Origin: Aquabacterium sp. NJ1
Lineage (GTDB): Bacteria; Pseudomonadota; Gammaproteobacteria; Burkholderiales; Burkholderiaceae_C
Length of the DNA stretch: 64,000 nt
Assembly (NCBI RefSeq): GCF_000768065.1
Contig: NZ_JRKM01000001.1
Coordinates: 1,054,001 to 1,118,000, forward strand
Direction of reading: 5' to 3'
Shown here: one piece after another, positions 7,586 to 16,117 of the stretch
How positions within the stretch are numbered: the stretch's first letter is position 1
How the letters are laid out: each line of letters opens with the position of its first letter
Notes under the pieces: model-generated
Database searches by the model: none
Told to the model about the DNA's origin: nothing
Seen by the model: the letters and a program-made list of their open reading frames with translations, nothing else
Program-made: the position numbers and the translations under genes

Positions 7586-8605
7586 TTATTTCTGACTCAG
7601 CACATTGGTCACCAACCGGGAGGTGATGTCCACAATCTCGATCATGCGGTCGTAGGCCATGCGGGTGGGGCCGATGACGCCCAGCGTGCCGACCACCTGG
7701 CCGTTGATCTCATAAGGCGCCGACACGACGGACAGCTCCTCGAAGGGCACGATCTGGCTTTCGCCGCCAATGTAGATGCGCACGCCCTCGGCCCGGCTGG
7801 AGCCGTCGAGCAGGCGCATGAGCTGGGTCTTTTGCTCGAACAGGTCGAACATGCGGCGCAGCGAACCCAGGTCGTTGGAGAAGTCCTGCACGGTCAGCAG
7901 GTTGCGCTCGCCGGACACGACCAGTTGGTCCGAGTTCTCGGCCATGACCTCGCCGCCGGCCTGCACGGCCTGCTGCATCAAAGTGGCGATGTCGCTGCGC
8001 AGCTGGTCCACCTCGCGCTTGAGGCGTTCGCGCATTTCATCGATGCTCAAGCCCGAGTAATGCGCGTTGAGGATGTTGCTGGCCTCCACCAGTTGGGACT
8101 GGCTGTAGTCCTGCGCGGTGAAAATGACGCGGTTCTGCACGTCACCATCGGGCGCCACCAGGATCACCAGCACGCGCTTGTCACCCAGGCGCAGGAATTC
8201 GATGTGCTGGAACATGGACGCCTTGCGCGGCGCCGTGACCACGCCCACGAACTGCGACAGGCTGGAGAGCATCTGCGCGGCACTGGCGATCACGCGCTGG
8301 GGCTGGTCGGGCTGGAGCTGGTCGCGCGCCTCGGCACCCAGGGTATCCAGGGTCACGGGGCGCGACGTGAGCATGGTGTCCACGAACAGGCGGTAGCCCT
8401 TGGGCGTGGGCACGCGGCCGGCCGAGGTGTGCGGGCTGACGATCAGGCCCAACTCTTCCAGATCGGCCATCACGTTTCGGATGGTGGCAGCGGACAGGTC
8501 CAGGCCCGAGGCGCGCGAAAGCGTACGCGAGCCGACGGGTTGACCGTCGGCGATGTACCGCTCAACCAGCGCTTTCAACAGAATCTTGGCTCGATCATCC
8601 AGCAT
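7586..8605 (-). CDS. hrcA: Heat-inducible transcription repressor HrcA
   Basis: HrcA represses class I heat-shock genes such as groESL and dnaK by binding the CIRCE palindrome, with GroEL assisting its folding. The 339-residue product begins with the family's winged-helix region: [24 protein letters not shown] and [19 protein letters not shown], followed by [16 protein letters not shown], which is diagnostic. The C-terminal GAF-like portion is present, so length and domains are complete. No CIRCE element was found in this window, so its targets lie elsewhere. It is divergent from nadK with 92 bp between starts; a TAAAAT -10-like box and a GTTTGA/TCAAAC inverted repeat lie in its own promoter. 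Confidence 0.96.
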   Translation of the reverse strand: MLDDRAKILLKALVERYIADGQPVGSRTLSRASGLDLSAATIRNVMADLEELGLIVSPHTSAGRVPTPKGYRLFVDTMLTSRPVTLDTLGAEARDQLQPDQPQRVIASAAQMLSSLSQFVGVVTAPRKASMFQHIEFLRLGDKRVLVILVAPDGDVQNRVIFTAQDYSQSQLVEASNILNAHYSGLSIDEMRERLKREVDQLRSDIATLMQQAVQAGGEVMAENSDQLVVSGERNLLTVQDFSNDLGSLRRMFDLFEQKTQLMRLLDGSSRAEGVRIYIGGESQIVPFEELSVVSAPYEINGQVVGTLGVIGPTRMAYDRMIEIVDITSRLVTNVLSQK

Positions 8606-8619
8606 GTCTGGGCATTTTA

Positions 8620-8635
8620 GTTTGAGCTGTCAAAC
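8620..8635 (-). promoter_or_regulatory. Inverted repeat in the hrcA promoter region
   Basis: GTTTGA and TCAAAC flank GCTG on the plus strand. On the minus strand the repeat lies directly upstream of a TAAAAT -10-like box that precedes the hrcA ATG by about 15 bases. A bound protein here could block hrcA transcription. It does not match the CIRCE sequence. Confidence 0.4.
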
Positions 8636-8697
8636 CTGCCAGCCCCACTCTAGGGGCCCGTCCTTTTTTGACACCCTCGTGTGGTGTAATTCCTCGC

Positions 8698-9600
8698 ATG
8701 TCGAGTCTGCCATCTTGTCGTTTCCGCCACGCCGCCCTCGTCGGCAAATACCAGGCCCGCGGCATCCGCCCGGTGCTGGAGGACGTGGCCCATATCCTGG
8801 CGCGCGCCGGGCTCGACGTGTCGCTGGAGCGTGAAACGGCCCAGAACACCGGCATGACGGAATACCCGCCCCTGACGATCAAGGAAATTGGCAAGCAATG
8901 TGACCTGGCCGTGGTGCTGGGTGGCGACGGCACCATGCTGGCCATCGCGCGCGAGCTGGCGCCGTTCAACATCCCGCTGATCGGCATCAACCAGGGCCGC
9001 CTGGGTTTCATCACCGACATCCAGCTGAAAGACATCGCCACCGCCCTGCCCTCGATCCTGGCCGGTCAATATGAAGAAGAGCAGCGCGCCATGCTGGAAG
9101 GCGCCGTGCTGCGCCCGATGCGCGGCGCCGGCTTTGAAACCATCTACGACGGCTACGCCATCAACGAGGTGGTGGTGAGCCGTGGCGCCACGGCCAGCAT
9201 GGTCGAGCTGCGCGCAGAGATCGACGGCCAGTTCGTGGCCAACTACCGCGCCGACGGCCTGATCGTGGCCTCGCCCACGGGCTCGACGGCTTACGCCTTG
9301 TCGGCCGGCGGCCCGATCATGCACCCCGGCCTGGGTGGCTGGGTCATCGTGCCGATTGCCTCGCACACCATGTCCAACCGGCCCCTGGTCGTGTCGGACG
9401 ACGTGACCATCACCATCGAGATCGTGGCCGGCCGCGACGCCAGCATGAACTTCGACATGCAAAGCCTGGCCAGCCTGCTGCACGGCGACCGCGTCACCGT
9501 GCGCCGTTCGCCGCACAAGGTGCGCTTCCTGCACCCCAAGGGCTGGAACTACTACGCGACCCTGCGCCGCAAGCTGCGCTGGAACGAAGGAGTCAGTTGA
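8698..9600 (+). CDS. nadK: NAD kinase
   Basis: Phosphorylates NAD to NADP with ATP. The 300-residue product has the diagnostic [10 protein letters not shown] near residue 75, the [12 protein letters not shown] segment and [22 protein letters not shown], the family's substrate-binding stretch, with normal length. The ATG at 8698 ([19 protein letters not shown]) is chosen; a longer frame to 8668 adds ten residues without support. A one-base gap (TGAGATG) separates its stop from recN, so the two are very probably cotranscribed. This hrcA/nadK/recN arrangement is standard in Burkholderiales. Confidence 0.96.
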   Translation: MSSLPSCRFRHAALVGKYQARGIRPVLEDVAHILARAGLDVSLERETAQNTGMTEYPPLTIKEIGKQCDLAVVLGGDGTMLAIARELAPFNIPLIGINQGRLGFITDIQLKDIATALPSILAGQYEEEQRAMLEGAVLRPMRGAGFETIYDGYAINEVVVSRGATASMVELRAEIDGQFVANYRADGLIVASPTGSTAYALSAGGPIMHPGLGGWVIVPIASHTMSNRPLVVSDDVTITIEIVAGRDASMNFDMQSLASLLHGDRVTVRRSPHKVRFLHPKGWNYYATLRRKLRWNEGVS

Positions 9601-9601
9601 G

Positions 9602-11335
9602 ATGTTGCGCCGCCTGACACTGCGCGATTTCGTCATCGTCACCAGCCTGGAGGTGGACCTCGGCGGTGGCTTCACGGCCCTGACCGGCGAAACCGGCGCG
9701 GGCAAATCCATCCTGATCGACGCGCTGCAACTGGCGCTGGGCAGCCGGGGGGATTCGGGCGTGGTACGCGAAGGTGCCGCCCGCGCTGACATCACCGCCG
9801 AGTTCGACCCCTCATCCGAACTGGCCGCCCGCCTGGCCCCCTGGCTGGAAGAAGCCGGCTTCGACAACCTGGAAGCCGGCGCGCCCCTGCTGCTGCGCCG
9901 CGTGGTCGATGCCCAGGGCAAGAGCCGCGCCTGGATCAATGGCAGCACGGCCACCGTGTCGCAACTGCGCGAGCTGGGTGAGCACCTGGTGGACATCCAC
10001 GGCCAGCACGCCTGGCAAAGCCTGACCCGTGCCGATTCGGTGCGCGCCCTGGTGGATGCGCAAGCCGGTGTGGACACGCCCGCGCTGCAACAAGCCTGGG
10101 CCGCTCGCCGCGAGGCCCAGCGCCGCCTGGACGAAGCCCGCAGCAAACAGGCCGACCTGGACCGCGAGCGCGAGCGCCTGCAGTGGCAGATCACCGAGCT
10201 GGACAAGCTTGGGCCTCAGGCCGACGAGTGGGACACGCTCAACGCCGAGCACCAGCGCCTGAGCCACGGCCAGGCCATCCTGGATGCGGCGCGAATGGCG
10301 CTGGGCGCCGTGTCTGAAGCCGACAGCAATGCCGAGTCGCTCACCTCGCGCGCCATTGACGCGCTGGAAGAGGTGGCTGGCGTGGAGCCGAACCTGGCCA
10401 ACGCCCTGGAAGTGCTGCGCGAAGCGCAAGCCCAGCTGCAGGACGCCGCCCACAGCCTCAACAGCGCGCTGCACCACACCGAGCTGGACCCGGATCGCCT
10501 GGCCGAGCTGGACAACCGCATGTCGGCCTGGATGAGCCTGTCGCGCCGCTACCGCCGCCCTGCCCCCGAGCTGCCCGCGCTGCTGCAAAGCTGGCGCGCA
10601 GAGCTCGCCGAGCTGGACGCTGCTGCCGATCTGGACGCGCTGGAACGTGAGGCCCAACGTGCGCACAAGGCCTGGCTGGACGTGGCCAAGGCCGTGTCCA
10701 AACAACGCGCGCAAGCCGCACCGGCCATGGCCCAAGCCGTGACCGAGGCCATGCAGGACCTGGGCATGGCCGGCGGCCGTTTCGAAGTGGCCCTGGTCAA
10801 GCAGGATGAGCCTCAGGCTTATGGCCTGGAGAACATCGAGTTCCTGGTGGCGGGCCATGCGGGCAGCACGCCGCGCCCGCTGGGCAAGGTGGCATCGGGC
10901 GGCGAGCTGTCTCGACTGGCCTTGGCCATCGCGGTGACCACCTCGCAGCGTGCGGACGAAACCGCGCAGGTCGGTACCCTGATCTTCGACGAAATCGATT
11001 CGGGCGTGGGCGGTGCGGTGGCCGACACCGTGGGCCTGCTGATGCAGCGCCTGGGCCGCGAACGCCAGGTGATGGCCGTGACCCACCTGGCCCAGGTGGC
11101 CGCGTGTGCGCACCAGCACCTGGTCGTGTCCAAGGCCTTGAGCAACGGCCAGACCGCCAGCGACATCCGCGAAGTGCAAGCCGACGCGCGCGTGCACGAA
11201 GTGGCCCGCATGCTGGGTGGCGCCATCACCGACACCAGCCGTGCGCATGCACAAGCCATGCTGCAAACGGCCAGCAAGGCCGACAAGGCCAACGCGACCA
11301 ACAAGGCGCGGCCGGCACGCAAGGAAGCAGCATGA
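9602..11335 (+). CDS. recN: DNA repair protein RecN
   Basis: SMC-like ATPase that acts in double-strand break repair. The 577-residue product carries Walker [15 protein letters not shown] near residue 31, long heptad-rich coiled-coil arms (about 150-380; for example [20 protein letters not shown]), the ABC signature [16 protein letters not shown] near 430 and Walker [14 protein letters not shown] near 457. It is complete and slightly longer than the E. coli protein because of an alanine- and lysine-rich C-terminal tail. The start ATG follows the nadK stop by one base. The E. coli gene is SOS-controlled; no clear LexA box was seen upstream of nadK here. Confidence 0.96.
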   Translation: MLRRLTLRDFVIVTSLEVDLGGGFTALTGETGAGKSILIDALQLALGSRGDSGVVREGAARADITAEFDPSSELAARLAPWLEEAGFDNLEAGAPLLLRRVVDAQGKSRAWINGSTATVSQLRELGEHLVDIHGQHAWQSLTRADSVRALVDAQAGVDTPALQQAWAARREAQRRLDEARSKQADLDRERERLQWQITELDKLGPQADEWDTLNAEHQRLSHGQAILDAARMALGAVSEADSNAESLTSRAIDALEEVAGVEPNLANALEVLREAQAQLQDAAHSLNSALHHTELDPDRLAELDNRMSAWMSLSRRYRRPAPELPALLQSWRAELAELDAAADLDALEREAQRAHKAWLDVAKAVSKQRAQAAPAMAQAVTEAMQDLGMAGGRFEVALVKQDEPQAYGLENIEFLVAGHAGSTPRPLGKVASGGELSRLALAIAVTTSQRADETAQVGTLIFDEIDSGVGGAVADTVGLLMQRLGRERQVMAVTHLAQVAACAHQHLVVSKALSNGQTASDIREVQADARVHEVARMLGGAITDTSRAHAQAMLQTASKADKANATNKARPARKEAA

Positions 11336-11393
11336 GCGCCGCACGGCCGCCCGAAGGCGCTCGCACCGCAGTGCGCAGCACGGAGGTTTCCAA

Positions 11394-12338
11394 ATGACCC
11401 CATTGGACATCGTCCTGCTGACGGGCATCTCAGGCTCCGGCAAGTCCGTGGCGCTCAATGCGCTGGAGGACGCCGGCTACTTCTGCGTCGACAACCTGCC
11501 GCCCGAGCTGCTGCGCGGCATGATCGACTTGGAAAACAAGCGCCCGCCGGAGCTCAAGCGCCGCGTGGCCGTGTCGGTGGACGTGCGCAGCGCGCATTCG
11601 CTGCCCAACCTCACGCCCATGCTGAGCGATCTGCGCAAGGAAGGCCACTCGGTGCGCGCGGTGTTCCTCGACGCCAGCACGGACGCCCTGGTACGGCGCT
11701 TCTCGGAAACGCGCCGCCCGCACCCGCTGTCACAAGTGGCGAAGGCCCCCAAGCCCGAGCACGACGACAAGGCCGAGCCACGCCGCCGCGCCTCGGACAA
11801 GTTCAGCGACAACGACTCCACCGAGCAGGCTCTGATCGACGCCATCAACCTGGAGCGCGAGCTGCTCAGCCCGCTGCGCGACTTCTCGACGGTGATCGAC
11901 ACCTCGCTGCTGCGCCCGGCGCAACTGCGCACCTGGATCCGTAACATCGTGCAGGCCGCCCCCTCGCGCCTGACGCTGGTGTTCGAGTCCTTCGCCTACA
12001 AGCACGGCGTGCCCATGGACGCCGACTTCGTGTTCGACGTGCGCATGCTGCCCAACCCCTTCTACCTGAAGGAACTCAAGCCGCTCACCGGCCGCGACCA
12101 GCCCGTGATCGACTACCTCGCCGCACAGCCTGAATCAGCCGAGCTGCTCACGCAGATCGAAGCCTTCCTCTTGCGCTGGCTGCCTGCTTTGGAAGGCGAC
12201 CAGCGCAGCTACGTGACGGTGGCCCTGGGCTGCACCGGCGGCCAGCACCGCTCGGTGTACTGCGTCGAGCAACTGGTGCAGCGCTTCGCACCACGTGGCG
12301 TGGTGCTGGCGCGGCATCGCGAGCAGGACGCGAAGTAA
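11394..12338 (+). CDS. rapZ: RNase adapter protein RapZ / nucleotide-binding protein
   Basis: RapZ binds nucleotides and, in enterobacteria, glucosamine-6-phosphate, and guides RNase E to the sRNA GlmZ; its role in betaproteobacteria is less clear. The 314-residue product has Walker [18 protein letters not shown] at residues 9-25, [16 protein letters not shown] and the C-terminal signature [23 protein letters not shown] lies seven bases before the ATG at 11394, which fixes the start; the frame runs upstream into recN but without a site. It is about 30 residues longer than E. coli RapZ because of a charged insertion at residues about 114-143 ([20 protein letters not shown] and on). It ends four bases from a convergent dehydrogenase gene. 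Confidence 0.94.
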   Translation: MTPLDIVLLTGISGSGKSVALNALEDAGYFCVDNLPPELLRGMIDLENKRPPELKRRVAVSVDVRSAHSLPNLTPMLSDLRKEGHSVRAVFLDASTDALVRRFSETRRPHPLSQVAKAPKPEHDDKAEPRRRASDKFSDNDSTEQALIDAINLERELLSPLRDFSTVIDTSLLRPAQLRTWIRNIVQAAPSRLTLVFESFAYKHGVPMDADFVFDVRMLPNPFYLKELKPLTGRDQPVIDYLAAQPESAELLTQIEAFLLRWLPALEGDQRSYVTVALGCTGGQHRSVYCVEQLVQRFAPRGVVLARHREQDAK

Positions 12339-12342
12339 GCGA

Positions 12343-13272
12343 TCAGCCTTCCTTGGCCATCGCGTCGCGCAAGGCCTGACGCAACTGCTGGCCGATCTCC
12401 GGCTTGCCCGAGAACGGGTCGGTCGGGTTACGGCCCTGCACCACATCTTCCAGACGCGTCTGCACCATGCCCAGTGCTTGCGGGTGGGTGTAGATGTAGA
12501 ACTGGCCGGCTTCGATCGCCTTGTAGACCAGCTCGGCCGTATCCGTGGCCGTGACCTTGCCCGAGGTGACCGCCTTGGTGCTCATGGCCTGCGCGATCAT
12601 CTGGCTGGGCGTGGGTTTGCCTTCGCTGCGCAGCTCGGCGGGGCGGTTGCGATGCGACTGGTGGATGCCGGTGGGCACGAAGTACGGACACAGCACCGAG
12701 GCGTGCACCTGCTCGGTCACCAGGGCCAGGTCCTGGTACAGCGTCTCGGACAGGCTCACCACCGCGTGCTTGCTGACGTTGTAGGCGCCCATATTGGGCG
12801 AGTTCAGCAGGCCGGCCATCGAGGCCACGTTGACCATGTGGCCCTGGTAGCTCGGGTCCTTGCGGGCAGCGGCCAGCATCAGTGGCGTGAAGATGCGCAT
12901 GCCGTGGACCACGCCAAACAGGTTGACGCCCAGCACCCATTCCCAGTCGCGCTGGGTGTGCTCCCAGATCAGGCCGCCGTGGGCCACGCCCGCGTTGTTG
13001 ATGACGATGTGCGGCGCACCGAAGCGCTCCATGCACATGTCGGCCAAGGCCTGGATGTCCTCGGCACGTGAGACGTCACCGCGCAAGGCGGCCACCTTCG
13101 CACCCGTGGCGCTGAGCTCTGCCACGGCCGCATCCAAGGCATCCTGCTGCACGTCGGTCAGCACGAGGTTCAAGCCACGCTTGGCGCCCAGGCGCGCCAG
13201 TTCCAGGCCAAAGCCGCTGCCTGCGCCGGTGATCACGGCCGTCTGGCCTGCTTGCAATTTCAAGTTCGACAT
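12343..13272 (-). CDS. Short-chain dehydrogenase/reductase
   Basis: NAD(P)-dependent oxidoreductase of the classical SDR family; substrate unknown. The 309-residue product shows the cofactor motif TGAGSGFG near residue 16, the structural NNAG (INNAGVAHGG) and the catalytic Ser plus YNVSK (Tyr-x3-Lys) near 170-175. It is longer than the usual 250 residues because of a C-terminal extension that includes YTHPQALGMVQTRLEDV. The ATG at 13272 has AGGACAAGAAG upstream. It is the promoter-distal gene of a pair with the CurA-like reductase, 24 bp apart, and sits at the downstream edge of the acyl-CoA catabolic block. Confidence 0.88.
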   Translation of the reverse strand: MSNLKLQAGQTAVITGAGSGFGLELARLGAKRGLNLVLTDVQQDALDAAVAELSATGAKVAALRGDVSRAEDIQALADMCMERFGAPHIVINNAGVAHGGLIWEHTQRDWEWVLGVNLFGVVHGMRIFTPLMLAAARKDPSYQGHMVNVASMAGLLNSPNMGAYNVSKHAVVSLSETLYQDLALVTEQVHASVLCPYFVPTGIHQSHRNRPAELRSEGKPTPSQMIAQAMSTKAVTSGKVTATDTAELVYKAIEAGQFYIYTHPQALGMVQTRLEDVVQGRNPTDPFSGKPEIGQQLRQALRDAMAKEG

Positions 13273-13296
13273 CTTCTTGTCCTGCTGTGTGGGGGA

Positions 13297-14325
13297 TCAG
13301 ATCAGTTTGACCAGCTGTTTGCCGAAGTTCTTGCCCTTGAGCAAGCCCAGGAAGGCCTCAGGTGCGCTGGCGATGCCCTGAGCCACGGATTCGCGGAATT
13401 TCATCTTGCCGGTGGCCACCATCGTGCCCAGCTCCATCGTGGCCTCGGGCCAGACGTCGGCGTGTTCGCTCACGATGAAGCCTTCGATCTTCAAGCGGTT
13501 GACCAGGATCAGCGCCGGGTTCTGCATGGGCAGGGGCTGGCCGTCATAACCGGCGATCATCCCGCACATGGCGATGCGGCCAAAGGCGTTCATGCGCAGC
13601 AGCACGGCGTCCAGGATCATGCCGCCCACGTTCTCGAAGTAGCCGTCGATGCCATTGGGCGTGGCCTCTTTCAGCGCCTTGTAGAAGGCCTTCGGGTCAC
13701 TGTGCACCTTGTAGTCGATGCAGGCGTCAAAGCCCAGCTCTTCGGTGACATAGCGGCACTTGTCGGCGCCGCCGGCCACGCCCACCACGCGGCAACCACG
13801 GGCCTTGGCCAACTGACCCACCACGCTGCCCACCGCCCCACTGGCCGCACTCACGACCACGGTCTCGCCGGCCTTGGGCGCGATGATCTTGATCAGTCCA
13901 TACCAGGCCGTCACGCCGGGCATGCCGACCGAACCCAGGTAGGCCGACAGCGGGATGTGCGCCGTGTCCACCTTGTGCAGCATGGCGCCCTTCACGCTGG
14001 CGTCCACCACCGAGTACTCCTGCCAGCCGCCCATGCCCAGCACCTTGTCGCCGGGCGCGAACTTGGCGTGCTTGCTGGCCACCACCTCACCCACCGTGCC
14101 ACCGATCATCACGGTGTTCAGCGGCTGCGGCTCGGCGTAGCTCTTGCTGTCGTTCATGCGGCCGCGCATGTACGGGTCCAGCGACAGGTAGTGGTGGCGC
14201 ACCAGCACCTGGCCATCGGCCAGCTGGTCCAGCGTCGGCACGGGGGCCTCGACCAACTTGAAGTTGTCGACGGTGGCTTCGCCTTGTGGGCGAGAAGCGA
14301 GGAGGATCTGATGGTTGAGGGTCAT
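13297..14325 (-). CDS. CurA-like NADP-dependent oxidoreductase (MDR superfamily)
   Basis: Zinc-free medium-chain reductase related to curcumin reductase CurA and leukotriene B4 dehydrogenases, which reduce the double bond of alpha,beta-unsaturated carbonyls using NADPH. The 342-residue product opens with NHQILLASRPQGEAT, typical for this family, has LSLDPYMRGRM, and a Rossmann segment VVVSAASGAVGSVVGQLAKA near residue 155. Cysteine ligands for zinc are missing, as expected. AAGGAGA precedes the ATG at 14325. Its promoter region contains a 13-bp tandem motif. The physiological substrate is unknown. Confidence 0.9.
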   Translation of the reverse strand: MTLNHQILLASRPQGEATVDNFKLVEAPVPTLDQLADGQVLVRHHYLSLDPYMRGRMNDSKSYAEPQPLNTVMIGGTVGEVVASKHAKFAPGDKVLGMGGWQEYSVVDASVKGAMLHKVDTAHIPLSAYLGSVGMPGVTAWYGLIKIIAPKAGETVVVSAASGAVGSVVGQLAKARGCRVVGVAGGADKCRYVTEELGFDACIDYKVHSDPKAFYKALKEATPNGIDGYFENVGGMILDAVLLRMNAFGRIAMCGMIAGYDGQPLPMQNPALILVNRLKIEGFIVSEHADVWPEATMELGTMVATGKMKFRESVAQGIASAPEAFLGLLKGKNFGKQLVKLI

Positions 14326-14380
14326 GGAGCTTCTCCTTCAGCGTGGATGCTGGTTTTGGCGGGTGAACGCGATCGGTGCT

Positions 14381-14414
14381 TGTGATCAGTGGGTGTGATC
14401 AATACGTCTGATCT
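14381..14414. promoter_or_regulatory. Three TGATC motifs at 13-bp spacing upstream of the CurA-like gene
   Basis: TGTGATCA occurs at 14381-14388 and 14394-14401, and TCTGATCT at 14407-14414, so the period is exactly 13 bp. The array lies 56-89 bp upstream of the oxidoreductase ATG in an otherwise gene-free 136-bp region. It looks like a tandem operator or a short tandem repeat. Confidence 0.45.
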
Positions 14415-14461
14415 TCAAGAAAGGGCAATGGGCACAAGCGCACAAGGGAACGGATGGGGGC

Positions 14462-14926
14462 TCAATCAGAGCCAGGCCCATGCAACAAGGGCTTGGCAGC
14501 CGGCCGCACTTCACGGTCGGACACCGGCAAGGCGCGCAGGAACTTGAACGTGGCCGTGGCGTGCGCGCACACGCGGCCTTTTGAATCGAGCACCTTGCCT
14601 TCGGTAAAGGCCAGCGATGCGGTGGAATGCAGCACATGGCCCACAGCCTTGATCTGGCCAAGGCCGGGGCGCATGAAGGTGGTCTTCATCTCGATGGTGA
14701 CGAGGCCGGGCCCACCATCAGGCTGGTCCAGGTTGAGGCTGCGCGCGGCGTGCGCCATGGCCACGTCCAGCAAGGTCATCATCAGGCCGCCATGGGCCAC
14801 GCCAAACGAGTTGGTGTGCTGGTCCTGCACATCGAGCGTGATCTCGGCTTCGCCGTTTTCGTAGCGCTGCATCTCGCAGCCGATCTGCTCGATGAAAGGA
14901 ATGCGAACCGCAAAGGGAATGGCCAT
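14462..14926 (-). CDS. PaaI family hot-dog thioesterase
   Basis: Predicted acyl-CoA thioesterase that releases CoA from acyl or aryl thioesters. The 154-residue product contains NSFGVAHGGLMMTLLDVAMAHA near residues 38-60, the PaaI-type hot-dog helix with the conserved HGG and Asp, followed by VTIEMKTTFMRP. AAGGA lies six bases before the ATG at 14926, which fixes the start. It is followed by a gene-free gap holding the motif array of the next gene, and lies 54 bp after a dehydrogenase gene. It probably clears dead-end CoA thioesters in the surrounding catabolic block. Confidence 0.87.
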   Translation of the reverse strand: MAIPFAVRIPFIEQIGCEMQRYENGEAEITLDVQDQHTNSFGVAHGGLMMTLLDVAMAHAARSLNLDQPDGGPGLVTIEMKTTFMRPGLGQIKAVGHVLHSTASLAFTEGKVLDSKGRVCAHATATFKFLRALPVSDREVRPAAKPLLHGPGSD

Positions 14927-14980
14927 GTCAATCCTTGCTGAAAACGCGCGCGGGTCTTGGGTACATCATCCAGCGCACCC

Positions 14981-15775
14981 TCAACCAATAAGCGCGCTGA
15001 CGCCGCCGTCCACCGCCAGGATCTGCCCGGTGATGTGCTTGCCCGCATCAGACGCGAACAGCAGCGTGGCACCCTTGAGGTCTTCGTCGTCACCCACACG
15101 CAGCAGCGGCGCGCGGTTGGCAATGGTTTCCTCGCCGACCATGGCCAGCGTACCAGCCGTCATCTTGCTTGGGAAGAAGCCCGGTGCAATGGCGTTGACG
15201 CGGATGCCCAGGTGCCCCCATTCGCAGGCCAGCGCCCGCGTGAAGTTGATGACCGCGCCCTTGCTGGTGTTGTAGGCGATGGTCTGCATGAAAGGCGGGT
15301 TGCCGCGCAGGCCGGCGATCGAGGCCACGTTGATGATGCGCCCCTGCTTGCGCGGGATCATGCTGGCCTTGGCAATCGCCTGCGACAGCAGGAAGTAGCC
15401 ACGCACATTGAGGTTCATGACCTTGTCCCACGCCTCGACCGGGTGCTCGGCGGCGGGTGCGCCCCAGGTGGCGCCGGCGTTGTTGATGAGGATGTCCACA
15501 TCGCCCACGCGTTCCAGGGTTTCGTCGGCCAGGCGCTGGATGTCTTCGGCCTTGCCCGCGTCTGCGGCAATCCAGCGCGCGTCGATGCCGGCATCCTGCA
15601 AGGCCATCACGGCCTGCTCCAGGTCAGCCGACTTGCGCGAGCTGATCACCACCTTGGCACCGGCTTCGCCCAGCGCATGGGCCATCTGCAGGCCCAGGCC
15701 GCGCGAGCCACCGGTGATCAGGGCCTTCTTGCCGGTCAGGTCGAAGAGTTGTTGAACCTTGCGTGCGTCGCTCAT
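14981..15775 (-). CDS. SDR family oxidoreductase (FabG-like)
   Basis: Classical short-chain dehydrogenase, plausibly acting on a 3-hydroxyacyl or polyol substrate. The 264-residue product has TGGSRGLG at residues about 21-28, INNAGATWG, the catalytic Ser and YNTSK, and the C-terminal PGFFPSKMT and ITGQILAVDGG typical of FabG-like and gluconate 5-dehydrogenase-like members. It follows the Dabb gene by 12 bp and so is in the same transcript. Exact substrate cannot be read from the sequence. Confidence 0.9.
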   Translation of the reverse strand: MSDARKVQQLFDLTGKKALITGGSRGLGLQMAHALGEAGAKVVISSRKSADLEQAVMALQDAGIDARWIAADAGKAEDIQRLADETLERVGDVDILINNAGATWGAPAAEHPVEAWDKVMNLNVRGYFLLSQAIAKASMIPRKQGRIINVASIAGLRGNPPFMQTIAYNTSKGAVINFTRALACEWGHLGIRVNAIAPGFFPSKMTAGTLAMVGEETIANRAPLLRVGDDEDLKGATLLFASDAGKHITGQILAVDGGVSALIG

Positions 15776-15787
15776 GCTGACCTCGGC

Positions 15788-16069
15788 TCAAACGTTGAAG
15801 TCAACCACGTGGCGGGTGGCCGCCATCTCGCGGATCTGCGCCACCACGCCCTGGTGATGCGGGTGCGGGATGTAGGCCGCCAGCGCATCCTTGGTCTCGA
15901 AGGTGGACACGAGCACCACGTCGCAATTGGCCTCCAGGCCTTCGGTCTTGATGCCGACGTCGAACTCGTACATGCCGGGCACGAGGCCCTTGCAGCTGTC
16001 CAGCAGGGCCTTGACCTTGGGGGCGTCTTCGGGGCGCTTGAGCGTCCACATCACGATGTGTCGGAGCAT
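15788..16069 (-). CDS. Dabb (stress-responsive A/B barrel) domain protein
   Basis: A 93-residue protein that is one Dabb ferredoxin-like barrel. MLRHIVMWTLK at the start, then FDVGIKTEG, DVVLVSTFETKDALAAY and the HPHHQGVV segment near residue 70 are characteristic. Dabb proteins are usually dimers and include small cyclases and proteins of unknown role; the function here is unknown. It lies 48 bp after the acyl-CoA dehydrogenase gene and 12 bp before the SDR gene, implying a shared operon with catabolic enzymes. AAGAGA lies upstream of the start. Confidence 0.85.
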   Translation of the reverse strand: MLRHIVMWTLKRPEDAPKVKALLDSCKGLVPGMYEFDVGIKTEGLEANCDVVLVSTFETKDALAAYIPHPHHQGVVAQIREMAATRHVVDFNV

Positions 16070-16117
16070 GTTGGTCTCTTTCGATGTTGTTGGTTTGAAC
16101 CGGTGATTGGGTGAGCC

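Noticed and set aside
8650..8685. GCCCC/GGGGC hairpin plus T-run upstream of nadK as a plus-strand terminator
   Set aside because: No plus-strand gene lies upstream that it could terminate; the stem is only five base pairs.
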